From Fictibacillus phosphorivorans (GTDB lineage Bacteria; Bacillota; Bacilli; Bacillales; Fictibacillaceae): a DNA stretch of 64,000 bases. Below are positions 19,930 through 29,273 of the stretch, piece after piece. Location: positions 248,001 through 312,000 of the forward strand of contig NZ_CP015378.1 in assembly GCF_001629705.1 (NCBI RefSeq), in the 5' to 3' direction. Made by a program: the position numbers and the translations under genes. Positions within the stretch are counted from its first letter, which is position 1, and each line of letters opens with the position of its first letter. The notes below the pieces were generated by a model. It had not been told where the DNA came from, ran no database searches, and was given only the letters and a program-made list of their open reading frames with translations.

Positions 19930-21360
19930 ATGAGCGAATTTGAAACGATAATTGGATTAGAAGTACACGTGGAATTAAAAACGAACACTAAGATTTTCTG
20001 CGGCTGTTCTACAAACTTTGGTGCACCGCCAAACACGAATGTGTGTCCGATCTGCTTAGGACATCCTGGCGTGTTGCCTGTTGTGAACCATCAAGCTGTA
20101 GATTTTTCAATGCGTGCTGCACTTGCACTTAACTGTGAAATCAATAGAGAAACAAAATTTGACCGCAAGAACTACTTTTATCCAGACAATCCGAAAGCTT
20201 ATCAAGTGTCGCAGTTCGATAAGCCGATCGGTGAAAATGGCTGGATCGAGATCGAAGTGGGCGGAAACAAAAAGAAAATCGGCATCACGCGCATCCATAT
20301 GGAAGAGGATGCGGGTAAGCTGACGCATACGGCAGACGGATCACTTGTCGATTTGAACCGTCAAGGAACGCCTCTTGTTGAAATCGTATCTGAGCCGGAT
20401 ATTCGTACGCCTGAAGAAGCTTATGCGTATCTAGAAAAGCTGAAAGCGATCATTCAATACACAGGTGTATCTGATTGTAAGATGGAAGAAGGTTCGTTGC
20501 GCTGTGACGCGAACATCTCGATTCGTCCAGTCGGTCAAGAGAAGTTCGGAACAAAGGCGGAGCTTAAGAACTTAAACTCGTTTGCTTTCGTTCAAAAAGG
20601 GTTAGAGCATGAAGAGAAGCGTCAGCGTGAAGTGGTTTCAGCTGGAGGAGAGATTCTTCAAGAGACTCGCCGATATGATGAAGCGACGAAAACGACGATC
20701 CTCATGCGTGTAAAAGAAGGATCTGACGACTATCGCTACTTCCCAGAGCCTGACCTCGTATCCATTTTTATTGATGAAGAATGGATGGGTCGTGTGAAAG
20801 CGGACATTCCAGAACTTCCTGATGCTCGTCAAAAACGTTATGTGGGTGACTTTGGTCTACCTGAATATGATGCGAAAGTATTAACGATGACAAAAGAGAT
20901 GGCTGATTTCTTTGAAGCGACAATTTCAGCTGGTGCAGATGCGAAGCAAGCATCCAACTGGATCATGGGTGAAGTGAGTGCTTACTTAAACAACGAAAAC
21001 AAAGAACTAGACCAAACGGCTTTAACAGCTGAAGGTCTTGCTGGCATGATCAAGCTGATCGCTGACGGAACGATCTCGAACAAGATTGCTAAGACGGTCT
21101 TCAAAGAGTTGATCGAGAACGGTGGCGACGCAGATAAAATCGTAAAAGAAAAAGGTCTCGTGCAGATCTCAGACGAAGGAGCAATTCGCGAAATCGTCGT
21201 GAAGATCCTCGATGCGAACGAGCAATCTGTTGCGGATTATAAAGACGGAAAAGAAAAAGCAGTCGGATTCCTTGTTGGACAAGTGATGAAAGAAACAAAA
21301 GGGAAAGCGAACCCTCCACTTGTAAACAAGCTGATTGTGGAAGAACTTAAAAAGAGATAA
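19930..21360 (+). CDS. gatB: Asp/Glu-tRNA amidotransferase subunit B
   Basis: A 476-residue GatB, the kinase/transamidase subunit that phosphorylates the misacylated tRNA carboxylate and adds ammonia. The opening [20 protein letters not shown] and the Cys pair CPICLGHPG form the zinc/catalytic region. [14 protein letters not shown] and [10 protein letters not shown] are family signatures, and the YqeY-like tRNA-binding tail ends in [15 protein letters not shown] at 19930 follows TAGGGGGTG; an in-frame GTG at 19921 overlaps that site. A strong terminator closes the operon. Confidence 0.97.
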   Translation: MSEFETIIGLEVHVELKTNTKIFCGCSTNFGAPPNTNVCPICLGHPGVLPVVNHQAVDFSMRAALALNCEINRETKFDRKNYFYPDNPKAYQVSQFDKPIGENGWIEIEVGGNKKKIGITRIHMEEDAGKLTHTADGSLVDLNRQGTPLVEIVSEPDIRTPEEAYAYLEKLKAIIQYTGVSDCKMEEGSLRCDANISIRPVGQEKFGTKAELKNLNSFAFVQKGLEHEEKRQREVVSAGGEILQETRRYDEATKTTILMRVKEGSDDYRYFPEPDLVSIFIDEEWMGRVKADIPELPDARQKRYVGDFGLPEYDAKVLTMTKEMADFFEATISAGADAKQASNWIMGEVSAYLNNENKELDQTALTAEGLAGMIKLIADGTISNKIAKTVFKELIENGGDADKIVKEKGLVQISDEGAIREIVVKILDANEQSVADYKDGKEKAVGFLVGQVMKETKGKANPPLVNKLIVEELKKR

Positions 21361-21372
21361 GAATTGTTATTT

Positions 21373-21420
21373 AAAAGGGTAAGGCGACCAAGCTTAATGT
21401 GGTTGCTTTACCCTTTTCTT
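21373..21420 (+). terminator. Intrinsic terminator of gatCAB
   Basis: Long stem AAAAGGGTAA...TTACCCTTTT, extended inward by GC and ACCA/TGGT pairs around an AGCTTAATG loop, followed by CTT. Confidence 0.88.
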
Positions 21421-21519
21421 GTTTTTGAAGTGCGTTGTTCAATCAATGGGGCATCGGAATGCAACGAAGTTCTAAAACTAATCACTTTGGAATTACTGTA
21501 TTTATTTCATCTTTGACAA

Positions 21520-21648
21520 GTTGATCGGAGAGGAGGGTGCGAGACTCCTGGGGGATCAGTGGGACAGGTGAGACTCTTAACAGCGCAGAGCGCTAAGAGG
21601 CTCACCGCACACCCCCCGGAAAGCGAGCATCCCGGAGCGGAGATCAAC
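21520..21648 (+). repeat. 129-bp dispersed palindromic element, copy R3
   Basis: Same orientation as R1. Ends are GTTGATC and GATCAAC, with internal GCGAGACTCCTGGGGGATCA, GGCTCACCG and GGAAAGCGAGCATCCCGGAG. It ends 11 bases before the 3' end of the minus-strand TetR gene and fills the gap to the gatB terminator. Confidence 0.87.
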
Positions 21649-21658
21649 ACTTTCAAAA

Positions 21659-22492
21659 CTATACTTTCAAACAATCCTGAATCAAATAAGCAATCTGCTT
21701 ACATGATGGATGATTATTCAGGTTTAAGATCAACCCTTTTACAATAGCAGGACTAAGGCTTGGCTCAATCATCTGCTGTTTCAGAAGATCCAATGACTCT
21801 TTTAACGTTGAATCTTCTACTTCCTCTATCTTTTGTTCTACCATTTCTAATAGTTGTTCTTTTGTTACATGAACATGAAAAGGCTCGTTTAACGTATGGT
21901 AAAGCGCTTCTGTAATAAACGTCGTCTCTGAATGGTTAGCGAGCAGTGCTGTTTTCTCTGCAAGTGAACGACTCAATGTATGAAGATCGAGTGGCACATC
22001 AAAGAACAGGATCAAGTGTGAATACGTATGAATAAAGCCTTTCACACAATAGATTATATCATAACGAGTACGTGAGATTTCATCCTTATATATACGGTCC
22101 AACATGCCCAATATGATGTTATCAATGAGTTTATCGTATTGATGGATCTTTGAGATAAGTTCTTCATTCGGTGTTTTTGATTGTTCTTTTATAAAAATCT
22201 TGGCAAAATCAGAATGCTTCTGAAAAGTATGAAACGCTGCTTGAAAGAATTCGTATAATAGTTCAGCACTCGCTTTATGATTTTTGACTACATGGTCAAT
22301 ATCTGAGATAAGACTAAGCATAAAGTGGTCGATCAGACCGTTGATCAGTTCGTCTTTTGATTTAAAAGATAAATAGAATGCACCTTTTGAGATGCCTGCA
22401 TGTTCCGTTATTTGTTGGACTGATGTGGCGTCAAACCCTTGCTGTGCAAAAAGTTCGAGTGCACTCTCCATAATTAGTTGTTTCTTACTCAT
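21659..22492 (-). CDS. TetR family regulator, probable repressor of the adjacent RND pump
   Basis: A 277-residue TetR-type repressor, equivalent in position to B. subtilis yerO. The N-terminal HTH is textbook: LIMESALELFAQQGFDATS, then VQQITEHAGISKGAFYLSFKSKDEL (residues ~5-50). The C-terminal ligand domain is longer than in most TetR proteins and has no recognisable pocket motif. ATG at 22492 follows TAGGAGCG at seven bases; the open frame upstream has no ribosome site and overlaps the operator. It is divergent from the swrC-like pump and a dyad lies between them, so autoregulation and pump repression are likely. Confidence 0.88.
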   Translation of the reverse strand: MSKKQLIMESALELFAQQGFDATSVQQITEHAGISKGAFYLSFKSKDELINGLIDHFMLSLISDIDHVVKNHKASAELLYEFFQAAFHTFQKHSDFAKIFIKEQSKTPNEELISKIHQYDKLIDNIILGMLDRIYKDEISRTRYDIIYCVKGFIHTYSHLILFFDVPLDLHTLSRSLAEKTALLANHSETTFITEALYHTLNEPFHVHVTKEQLLEMVEQKIEEVEDSTLKESLDLLKQQMIEPSLSPAIVKGLILNLNNHPSCKQIAYLIQDCLKV

Positions 22493-22514
22493 TGTATCGC
22501 TCCTAAGTAATTCA

Positions 22515-22543
22515 TTGACAAATGACCAATCAGTCATTAGTAT
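22515..22543 (+). promoter_or_regulatory. swrC-like promoter with TetR operator
   Basis: TTGACA (22515-22520), 17 bases, TAGTAT (22538-22543). The spacer holds the dyad ATGAC-CAATCA-GTCAT (22522-22537), a typical TetR-family operator size. It also lies in front of the divergent TetR gene. Confidence 0.65.
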
Positions 22544-22585
22544 AAATAATTGAGTTGGATAAGTCAATTAGGGGTTGGTGGATGA

Positions 22586-25500
22586 ATGAAAGGTTTAGTT
22601 AATTTTGTCTTAATGAATAAATTAGCTGTATGGCTGCTTACCATTATTATAACAGTCTCAGGTATTTATTCAGGAACACGCATGAATATGGAAACGATTC
22701 CGGATGTTTCCATTCCATACTTGATGGTGATGGACGTTTATCCTGGAGCTACTCCAGAGAAAGTAATGGAAGATGTCTCGATGCCGATCGAAAAAGCGGT
22801 AGAGGGGCTTGAAGATGTTAAAGCCGTTTATTCAAATTCTTATTCGAACATGTCTAATCTTCAAGTGGAGTACGAATACGGAATAGACATGGACGAAGCA
22901 AAACGTGAGCTCCAATCTGCACTGGATGCAGTTGAATTGCCCGAAACGGCTGAGGAGCCGACTGTGACAGCGATCAGCATGAACATGATGCCTGTTGCTG
23001 CATTAAGTGTAAGTAGTACGAAAGAGGATATTGTTGAATTAACTTCAACGGTTGAAGAGATTATTCTACCTAAGATCGAGAAGATCGATGGTGTAGCATC
23101 CGCAAAAATTACGGGTCAGCATATCGAAGAGGTAGATCTTACATATAAAAAAGAGAAGTTGAAACAGTATGATCTAACAGAAGATAAAGTAAAAGAAATG
23201 ATTCAAGCAAGCAACATGGCTGTTTCATTAGGACTGTATGAGTTTGAAAAAGGGGAAGAAGCGGTTGCGGTTGATGGAAAGTTCATGACTTCAGACGAAC
23301 TGAAGAACATGATGGTTCCGGTAACACCATCTGCAACAAACCCAACACCGTTTGTGAAGCTGAGTGAGATCGCGGATATTAAAAAAGTCGGTAAAGTTGA
23401 ATCCGTTTCTCGAACGAACGGAGATGAAGCGATTGCCATTCAAATCGTGAAAGAGCAACAAGCTAACACGGTTGATGTTGTGAATGGTGTAAAAGAGCTG
23501 ATTAAAGAAGAGAAATCCAAAGTAGATGGTCTAGTTATTGATGTGTCACTCGACCAAGGAAAACCAATTGAAGATTCAGTAGCAACTATGATTGAAAAAG
23601 CATTGTTTGGCGGATTGATTGCCGTACTGATCATCCTATTATTCCTTCGTGATTTTAAATCGACGATTATTTCAATTATCTCTATCCCAGTTTCAATCTT
23701 CATGGCGTTATTGGTGCTCAACTGGATGGACATCACGTTGAACATCATGACACTAGGAGCAATTACGGTTGCGATCGGTCGTGTAATCGATGATTCTATC
23801 GTTGTTGTAGAAAATATTTATCGACGTTTGCATTTGAAAGAAGAAAAATTAAACGGACGTGCGTTAATTAGAGAAGCAACGATTGAGATGTTCAAGCCGA
23901 TCCTTTCTTCCACACTCGTAACGGTTGCGGTGTTCGCTCCGCTTATCTTTGTGGGTGGTATGGTAGGTGAACTGTTCGCGCCGTTCGCGTTAACGATGAC
24001 ATTTGCGCTTGGAGCATCACTCATTGTTGCCATAACAATCGTTCCAGCATTATCACACTTTTTGTTTAAAAAGAAGCTGTATAGCGAAAAGACAGAAAGC
24101 AGTCATAAAGAAACTGGTAAATTAGCAAAATGGTATAAAGGGATTCTTAATAAATCTCTTAATCATAAAATTATCACTTCTATCTTGGCGATCCTTTTAC
24201 TTGCAGGAAGTCTAGCTTTAACGCCTATTATCGGTTTTAGCTTTATGGGCAGTGAAGAAGATAAAGTCATGTATCTAACTTACACACCAAAAGCCGGTGA
24301 GCTGAAAGAAGAAACATTGAAGAACGTTGAAGCATTAGAAGAAAAGATGCTAAAACGCGATTATATCGATATCGTTCAAATCTCTGTTTCAGATAACGCA
24401 GATCCGATGATGGCTATGGCCGGTGGCGGAGAAGGCGGGGCACTCATGTACCTCATCTTTGATCCAGAAATGGAGAACTTCCCAGAAGTGCGAGATGAAA
24501 TAGAAGACTATGTCGCTGACCTTGGTCAATCAGGAGAATGGAAGAGTCAGAACTTCGCTGCCTCAACGGGAGCTGAAAATGAAGTCAGCTATACGTTCTA
24601 CAGTGAAGATTTGAATAAACTCAATAAAGCGGTAAAGATGGCAGAAGACGCCATGAAGAAGAACGATAAGTTAGAAGATGTTACTTCAAGCGCGAAGGAT
24701 GCGTTCGTCGAGCATACGTTTAACGTCGATCAAAATGAGATTCTAAAATATGGACTAACAACAGGTCAGATCGTGATGATGCTGAATCCGATGAAAGCGG
24801 ATGAAGTCTTAACGACGATCGAAAAAGATGGCGATACACTAGACGTTATCGTTCAGCAGGAGCAAACGAAACAACCTAAGTCTGTAGATGATATTTTAGC
24901 AAGACAGGTACCAACAGCTCTTGGCACGACAATGCCGTTATCTGAGCTCGTTACGGTTGAAAAAGGAACAACACTTAACACCCTTGCCCGAAGTAAAGGG
25001 GAGTATTATGCTACCGTGTCTGGTAAGGCAATTGGCGATGATATGTCCAAAGCCACTTCTGAAGTCCAAAAAGACATCGATAAACTAGATATGCCAAAAG
25101 GAGTGTCAGTTGGAGTGGCGGGAGTTCAGGCTGATATGAACGAAACCTTCACACAGCTTGGAGCAGCAATGCTTGCAGCAATCGCGATCGTGTATTTCAT
25201 ACTCGTCGTAACATTCCGTGAAGGTGTCGCACCATTTGCGATCCTGTTCTCACTACCATTTGCTGTGATCGGTTCATTTGTCGGTCTATTGATTGCCGAT
25301 GAGACGATCTCAGTATCCGTAATGATGGGGCTGTTGATGTTGATCGGTATCGTGGTAACGAATGCCATCGTACTCGTAGACCGAATCATTCACATGGAAC
25401 GCGAAGGAATGAGTATGCGTGATGCGATCTTAGAAGCTGGTGCTACACGTCTTCGTCCGATCTTAATGACAGCTATTGCAACGATCGGAGCGCTGATTCC

Positions 25501-25669
25501 GTTGGCAATCGGCTCAGGTGGTGGCGGACTGATTTCAAAAGGTCTTGGCGTTACCGTAATCGGAGGATTAGCAAGTTCTACACTATTAACACTTATCATC
25601 GTGCCAATCGTGTATGAAGTCCTCTCCAAAATCTTTAAAAAGAATCGTAAAGAAGTAGAAGAGAATTAA
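22586..25669 (+). CDS. swrC: RND efflux transporter, SwrC/AcrB type
   Basis: A 1027-residue proton-driven RND exporter, collinear with B. subtilis swrC (yerP), which confers surfactin self-resistance and supports swarming. Two symmetrical halves each have one N-terminal helix, a large extracellular domain and five more helices. The proton-relay TM4 segment is GRVIDDSIVVVENIYRRL, with the two Asp residues intact, and the second half ends with GLISKGLGVTVIGGLASSTL. No membrane-fusion protein or outer channel is adjacent, as expected in Gram-positives. The start is ATG 22586 after GGGGTTGG. The adjacent TetR gene is the likely regulator. Confidence 0.93.
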   Translation: MKGLVNFVLMNKLAVWLLTIIITVSGIYSGTRMNMETIPDVSIPYLMVMDVYPGATPEKVMEDVSMPIEKAVEGLEDVKAVYSNSYSNMSNLQVEYEYGIDMDEAKRELQSALDAVELPETAEEPTVTAISMNMMPVAALSVSSTKEDIVELTSTVEEIILPKIEKIDGVASAKITGQHIEEVDLTYKKEKLKQYDLTEDKVKEMIQASNMAVSLGLYEFEKGEEAVAVDGKFMTSDELKNMMVPVTPSATNPTPFVKLSEIADIKKVGKVESVSRTNGDEAIAIQIVKEQQANTVDVVNGVKELIKEEKSKVDGLVIDVSLDQGKPIEDSVATMIEKALFGGLIAVLIILLFLRDFKSTIISIISIPVSIFMALLVLNWMDITLNIMTLGAITVAIGRVIDDSIVVVENIYRRLHLKEEKLNGRALIREATIEMFKPILSSTLVTVAVFAPLIFVGGMVGELFAPFALTMTFALGASLIVAITIVPALSHFLFKKKLYSEKTESSHKETGKLAKWYKGILNKSLNHKIITSILAILLLAGSLALTPIIGFSFMGSEEDKVMYLTYTPKAGELKEETLKNVEALEEKMLKRDYIDIVQISVSDNADPMMAMAGGGEGGALMYLIFDPEMENFPEVRDEIEDYVADLGQSGEWKSQNFAASTGAENEVSYTFYSEDLNKLNKAVKMAEDAMKKNDKLEDVTSSAKDAFVEHTFNVDQNEILKYGLTTGQIVMMLNPMKADEVLTTIEKDGDTLDVIVQQEQTKQPKSVDDILARQVPTALGTTMPLSELVTVEKGTTLNTLARSKGEYYATVSGKAIGDDMSKATSEVQKDIDKLDMPKGVSVGVAGVQADMNETFTQLGAAMLAAIAIVYFILVVTFREGVAPFAILFSLPFAVIGSFVGLLIADETISVSVMMGLLMLIGIVVTNAIVLVDRIIHMEREGMSMRDAILEAGATRLRPILMTAIATIGALIPLAIGSGGGGLISKGLGVTVIGGLASSTLLTLIIVPIVYEVLSKIFKKNRKEVEEN

Positions 25670-25671
25670 GG

Positions 25672-25717
25672 AAAAGCCCTGCAAAAGTGATGTTGAGTCA
25701 CTTGCAGGGCTTTTTTT
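25672..25717 (+). terminator. Intrinsic terminator of the swrC-like gene
   Basis: Long stem AAAGCCCTGCA...TGCAGGGCTTT with an inner AGTGA/TCACT pairing and seven T. Confidence 0.93.
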
Positions 25718-25741
25718 ATTTAAAGCAGATTACTTATTGCA

Positions 25742-26704
25742 TCAACTACTTCCGCATCCACTGCCGCAACTGCTTCCACAGCTGCTCCCGCTATCACTGC
25801 TGCAGCTGCTGTCATGCCCGCCATTGTCGTCACGGTGGTTGCCACATCCGCTTCCACAAGCGGTCGTGTTACCAGAATTATAGTTTGATGCGGGATTTAA
25901 CTTTGCCATGTACATGTCATATTCGTCAAAATGATGATATGAATAATAAAGCATTGCTCCAGCTAAGATCGGTGTGCTATCTATTGAATTCGGTGATAGT
26001 TTTAATCCTTTGTAAGGATCTTTATCATTCGATATTCGGTTTAAATCGACTTTAATTTTTGTTAGTAAAGCGTGAATGGTCTCTTTATCAGCATTCGGTC
26101 TAAAATATCGGATTCCGAGCTTTTCTGTTGAAAGGGTTTGAAGCTCATGTAAAAGGCCTTGATGTAATGGATTTTGAAAAAAGGTTCCCCAAGCAATATG
26201 TGTAAAATCCGTAAATGTAAAAAGCTTTGCGTACAAAAGATCAAACCACGCTCTTCCATGTGGATCTGGTTCTACAACATCATTCGGAGCATGATGAATG
26301 TGCTCACCGCATAATTCAGTAGAAAACTTTTCATACTCCTTCGTGTACATCAGCATCTCGTGCCAGATGTCATCCACCTTTTTACTAAACATCGGTACAT
26401 TATTTAAAAGTGAACACATGATAAAGAAGCGTTGAAGCTCGTAATATATAACCTCAAAGTAGGCTTCTGTTGCCTTCGGGTGTTCAGAAAGATATCTGCG
26501 CTTTATTTTTTCCTTAAACTCATGAGGGAGAGCTTTTTCCATGTTCCTTACACTTTTTTGTAAATATAGATCTTCGCGAATCCCCAAGTTCGGTGGTAGT
26601 TCCGTCTTTTCTGCAACCTTCAGGTAGTTCGGTTTAGTCATGAACTTTATAACAAGGGGAGCAATTACGGCAATGGCAAAAAATAATATAAAAAGTTCAA
26701 ACAT
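25742..26704 (-). CDS. Membrane-anchored GRDP-like protein with Cys/Gly/Ser tail
   Basis: A 320-residue protein starting at ATG 26704 behind AAAAGGAGG. One N-terminal helix (FELFILFFAIAVIAPLVI) should anchor it. The middle has KKVDDIWHEMLMYTKEYEKF (about residues 108-127) and CGEHIHHAPND, the pattern of the glycine-rich-domain-protein (GRDP/DUF1399) family, in which an Asp-x-x-Trp-His and later His are conserved. The last ~40 residues change to Gly, Ser and Cys with motifs such as SGSSCGSSCGSGCGSS. The tail could bind metal, form disulfides or be modified; no modifying enzyme is adjacent. It is divergent from the next gene. The biochemical role is unknown. Confidence 0.7.
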   Translation of the reverse strand: MFELFILFFAIAVIAPLVIKFMTKPNYLKVAEKTELPPNLGIREDLYLQKSVRNMEKALPHEFKEKIKRRYLSEHPKATEAYFEVIYYELQRFFIMCSLLNNVPMFSKKVDDIWHEMLMYTKEYEKFSTELCGEHIHHAPNDVVEPDPHGRAWFDLLYAKLFTFTDFTHIAWGTFFQNPLHQGLLHELQTLSTEKLGIRYFRPNADKETIHALLTKIKVDLNRISNDKDPYKGLKLSPNSIDSTPILAGAMLYYSYHHFDEYDMYMAKLNPASNYNSGNTTACGSGCGNHRDDNGGHDSSCSSDSGSSCGSSCGSGCGSS

Positions 26705-26789
26705 CAAGGTGCCTCCTTTTAAGTCTCCTATCAACTGTATTCTGTTTCTCTACTTTAATGATAATATAAGATGAAAATATTGTAAAAAA

Positions 26790-27296
26790 GTGGGTGTTTC
26801 TTTGACGGTTTTGTTGTTAGCAGGAATTGTTCTTACGTTGATTCTCCTAATGAAACAAAGGGATTTCGCTTCTGTAGGTATGGTAAGAAACATATCTTAT
26901 AGATTGAAGGGGCGTTCTTTAAGTACAAATTATTGGCAAGCGGGTATAGCTCTATTTGCTGCAAACGCAGCGTTATTCGCACTAGCTTTTGTTATTCTCT
27001 TTTTTCTGCCTTATGGTGCTATGGTAGGACTATTGCTGTGCATACCGCTCAGTCTTTTTACGTGGGTCATTTTTTCTGAAGTGTGGGAAGGAGCAATGAA
27101 GGATAAAGTGAAGATGGCGTCAATCGGGAGCTCATTCTTTCTTCTTTTCTTAGGATATATCTTTTGGTATTATGCAACGCTTGAACCCGCTTATCCCGGA
27201 GACGATTTATTCATGGCATGGATTGGAGTAATCATTGCAACTATTTTTGCTATAGGGGCGATGTGTGTGAGTATGTTTGTGATTTTGAGAAAATGA
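26790..27296 (+). CDS. Four- or five-helix integral membrane protein, unknown
   Basis: A 168-residue membrane protein that I do not recognise. Hydrophobic segments lie at about residues 3-20, 50-70, 75-97, 110-128 and 140-165, linked by short basic loops. There are no Cys pairs, catalytic motifs or transporter signatures. The start is uncertain: GTG at 26790 has no upstream ribosome site, while TTG at 26802 has the weak GTGGGTG. It is divergent from the GRDP-like gene with about 85 bases between them and ends just before a long terminator stem shared with the convergent opp operon. Confidence 0.6.
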   Translation: MGVSLTVLLLAGIVLTLILLMKQRDFASVGMVRNISYRLKGRSLSTNYWQAGIALFAANAALFALAFVILFFLPYGAMVGLLLCIPLSLFTWVIFSEVWEGAMKDKVKMASIGSSFFLLFLGYIFWYYATLEPAYPGDDLFMAWIGVIIATIFAIGAMCVSMFVILRK

Positions 27297-27312
27297 TACG
27301 AGTGAAATTTGA

Positions 27313-27355
27313 AAATAAGCAAGAGTAGACCGAGTGGGCCTACTCTTGCTTATTT
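27313..27355. terminator. Long bidirectional terminator stem
   Basis: Perfect 16-base stem AAATAAGCAAGAGTAG/CTACTCTTGCTTATTT with an 11-base loop. It separates the plus-strand membrane gene from the convergent opp operon and overlaps the end of the oppF-like frame. Confidence 0.85.
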
Positions 27356-28285
27356 GTTATAACTAATGACTCGTTGCTGGTTTTCAATTTCGAAATCTTT
27401 AATTTGTATCATATCGGCCGATACATAATGATCGTTTCCTAGATGCACGAGTTGAGGTGGATATAATGGTTTAGGTGGTAAAATAATCGGTTCTCTATGA
27501 TGTCTGCGCTTTTCAGGGTCAGGTACGGGAATAGATGATAATAATGACTGTGTATAAGGATGTATCGGGTTGCGATACAACTCTTCTTTCGGTGCCATCT
27601 CTATTAAATGGCCTAGATACATAACGGCAACACGGTCGCTCATATAATGCACAACACTCAAGTCATGTGAGATGAAAAGACAAGTTAGCTCCATATCTGT
27701 TTGTAGATCTTTTAGTAGATTCAAGACTTGAGCTTGAACAGAGACGTCCAGTGCGGAAACCGGTTCGTCTGCAATTACAAACTTTGGATCAACAATAAGT
27801 GCCCTTGCAATACCGATACGTTGGCGCTGACCACCAGAAAACTCATGAATTCTTTTTTTATATGACGTTTTTGGTAAACCTACTTTTTCTAACATCTTCA
27901 TTGCTTTTTCAGTTCGTTCACTCTTCGTTCCCATCTTCTGAATATATAAAGGTTCTTCTAAAATATCACCAACGGTCATACGAGGACTCAAGGATTCATA
28001 AGGGTTTTGAAAAATCATTTGAATGTCTTTTTGATAAGGTCGTAGCTTGCTATCTTTCAATTCGGTTATCTCTTTTCCTTCAAACCAGATTTGCCCGTGA
28101 TTAGGCTGATACAATCGCATGATTGTTCGCCCGAGGGTTGTTTTGCCCGACCCTGACTCTCCGACAATGCCCAGCGTTTCTCCTTTTTGAATATCCAAGG
28201 AAACCCCATCTACAGCTTTATAAACACCAGAGCTATCAGTAAAATATTTTGATAGGTTCTGCGCTTTAATCAATAAGTTATCCAA
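27350..28285 (-). CDS. Oligopeptide-type ABC transporter ATP-binding protein (OppF-like)
   Basis: A 311-residue ATPase of the OppF/DppF group. Walker A is GESGSGKTT (about residues 40-48), the signature FSGGQRQRIGIARAL, Walker B FVIADEPVSALD, with H-loop LFISHDLSVV. The C-terminal oligopeptide/dipeptide cap begins NPIHPYTQSLL; its Cys residues that bind Fe-S in some homologues are missing. The start is TTG 28285, overlapping the end of the oppD-like gene by eight bases with AAAGGATGG upstream. It is the last gene of the four-gene minus-strand operon and pairs with the OppD-like ATPase. Confidence 0.92.
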   Translation of the reverse strand: MDNLLIKAQNLSKYFTDSSGVYKAVDGVSLDIQKGETLGIVGESGSGKTTLGRTIMRLYQPNHGQIWFEGKEITELKDSKLRPYQKDIQMIFQNPYESLSPRMTVGDILEEPLYIQKMGTKSERTEKAMKMLEKVGLPKTSYKKRIHEFSGGQRQRIGIARALIVDPKFVIADEPVSALDVSVQAQVLNLLKDLQTDMELTCLFISHDLSVVHYMSDRVAVMYLGHLIEMAPKEELYRNPIHPYTQSLLSSIPVPDPEKRRHHREPIILPPKPLYPPQLVHLGNDHYVSADMIQIKDFEIENQQRVISYNK

Positions 28286-29258
28286 TAGTAGTTACCATCC
28301 TTTTCTCGTCATAGAAACGAACATAATGCAATGGCTCTATTTCAACAAGTGATGAAGGGGCTTGGAAAGAACTACTTTCATATGTGTATGTTTCCGGTGC
28401 AAATTGTCGGCCATCATAATCTGTCTCAAACGTATAGTCCTGTATACTTTTCAAACGAGTCTGGCCGTTTTCTGGAGTAGGAATACTTCCAATAAGTGCT
28501 TTTGTATAGGGATGAACAGGGTTTTGGAAAATGGTATAAACATCTGCAGACTCAATGATATGACCTCCTAACATGACATAAACCCAATCAGCATATTCTG
28601 CAACGATTCCGAAATCATGTGTGATTAGTAGAACAGATGCATCCATATCAGATTTGTAGTAATCGATCAGATCAAGCACCTGCCTTTGAATGGTTACATC
28701 AAGAGAAGTGGTGGGTTCATCTGCAATAATGAGTTTCGGTTTGCATGAGACAGCCATTGCGATGAGGATGCGTTGCTTCATTCCGCCAGAAAGCTGTTCA
28801 GGATATTGGTGATAGACTTGTTCAGGATTTTTAAAACCGACTTTATCTAACAGATCGAGTGCTGCTGCTTTACGCTCATTCTTGGTTATGATTTTATGAT
28901 TCTTCAGCCCTTCTGTGATCTGAACGCCTACTTTCATGCCAGGGTTGAGTGAAGCGATAGCGTCCTGGAAAATCATCGATATCTCATTTCCTCTTATCTT
29001 TCGCATCTGTTTTTCGGTAAGCTTTAGCAAATCTATACCATTGAATGTAATGGATCCTCTTTCAGCTGTACCGTTAACCGGTAATAGATTAAGAACAGAC
29101 AAGGATGTCATACTCTTGCCTGAACCTGATTCCCCGATTAAAGCAACAGTTTGCCCTTTTTCTATCTGAAGGCTGACATCATTGACAGCAATACTCTTGT
29201 TTTTTTTCTTGTTAAAAGAAACGTGTAAATTTTTTATCTGTAAAACATGCTGATTCAT
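28278..29258 (-). CDS. Oligopeptide-type ABC transporter ATP-binding protein (OppD-like)
   Basis: A 326-residue ATPase, the OppD/DppD partner. Walker A is GESGSGKSM, the signature LSGGMKQRILIAMAV, Walker B LIIADEPTTSLD and the H-loop LITHDFGIV. The C-terminal cap (NPVHPYTKALIGSIP) is present but diverges afterwards and has no Fe-S Cys cluster. ATG at 29258 follows AAAAGGAGG and lies 15 bases after the OppC-like gene. With no binding protein in the operon, these ATPases may serve a binding protein encoded elsewhere or an exporter/other substrate. Confidence 0.92.
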   Translation of the reverse strand: MNQHVLQIKNLHVSFNKKKNKSIAVNDVSLQIEKGQTVALIGESGSGKSMTSLSVLNLLPVNGTAERGSITFNGIDLLKLTEKQMRKIRGNEISMIFQDAIASLNPGMKVGVQITEGLKNHKIITKNERKAAALDLLDKVGFKNPEQVYHQYPEQLSGGMKQRILIAMAVSCKPKLIIADEPTTSLDVTIQRQVLDLIDYYKSDMDASVLLITHDFGIVAEYADWVYVMLGGHIIESADVYTIFQNPVHPYTKALIGSIPTPENGQTRLKSIQDYTFETDYDGRQFAPETYTYESSSFQAPSSLVEIEPLHYVRFYDEKRMVTTIG

Positions 29259-29273
29259 CCCGTACGCCTCCTT

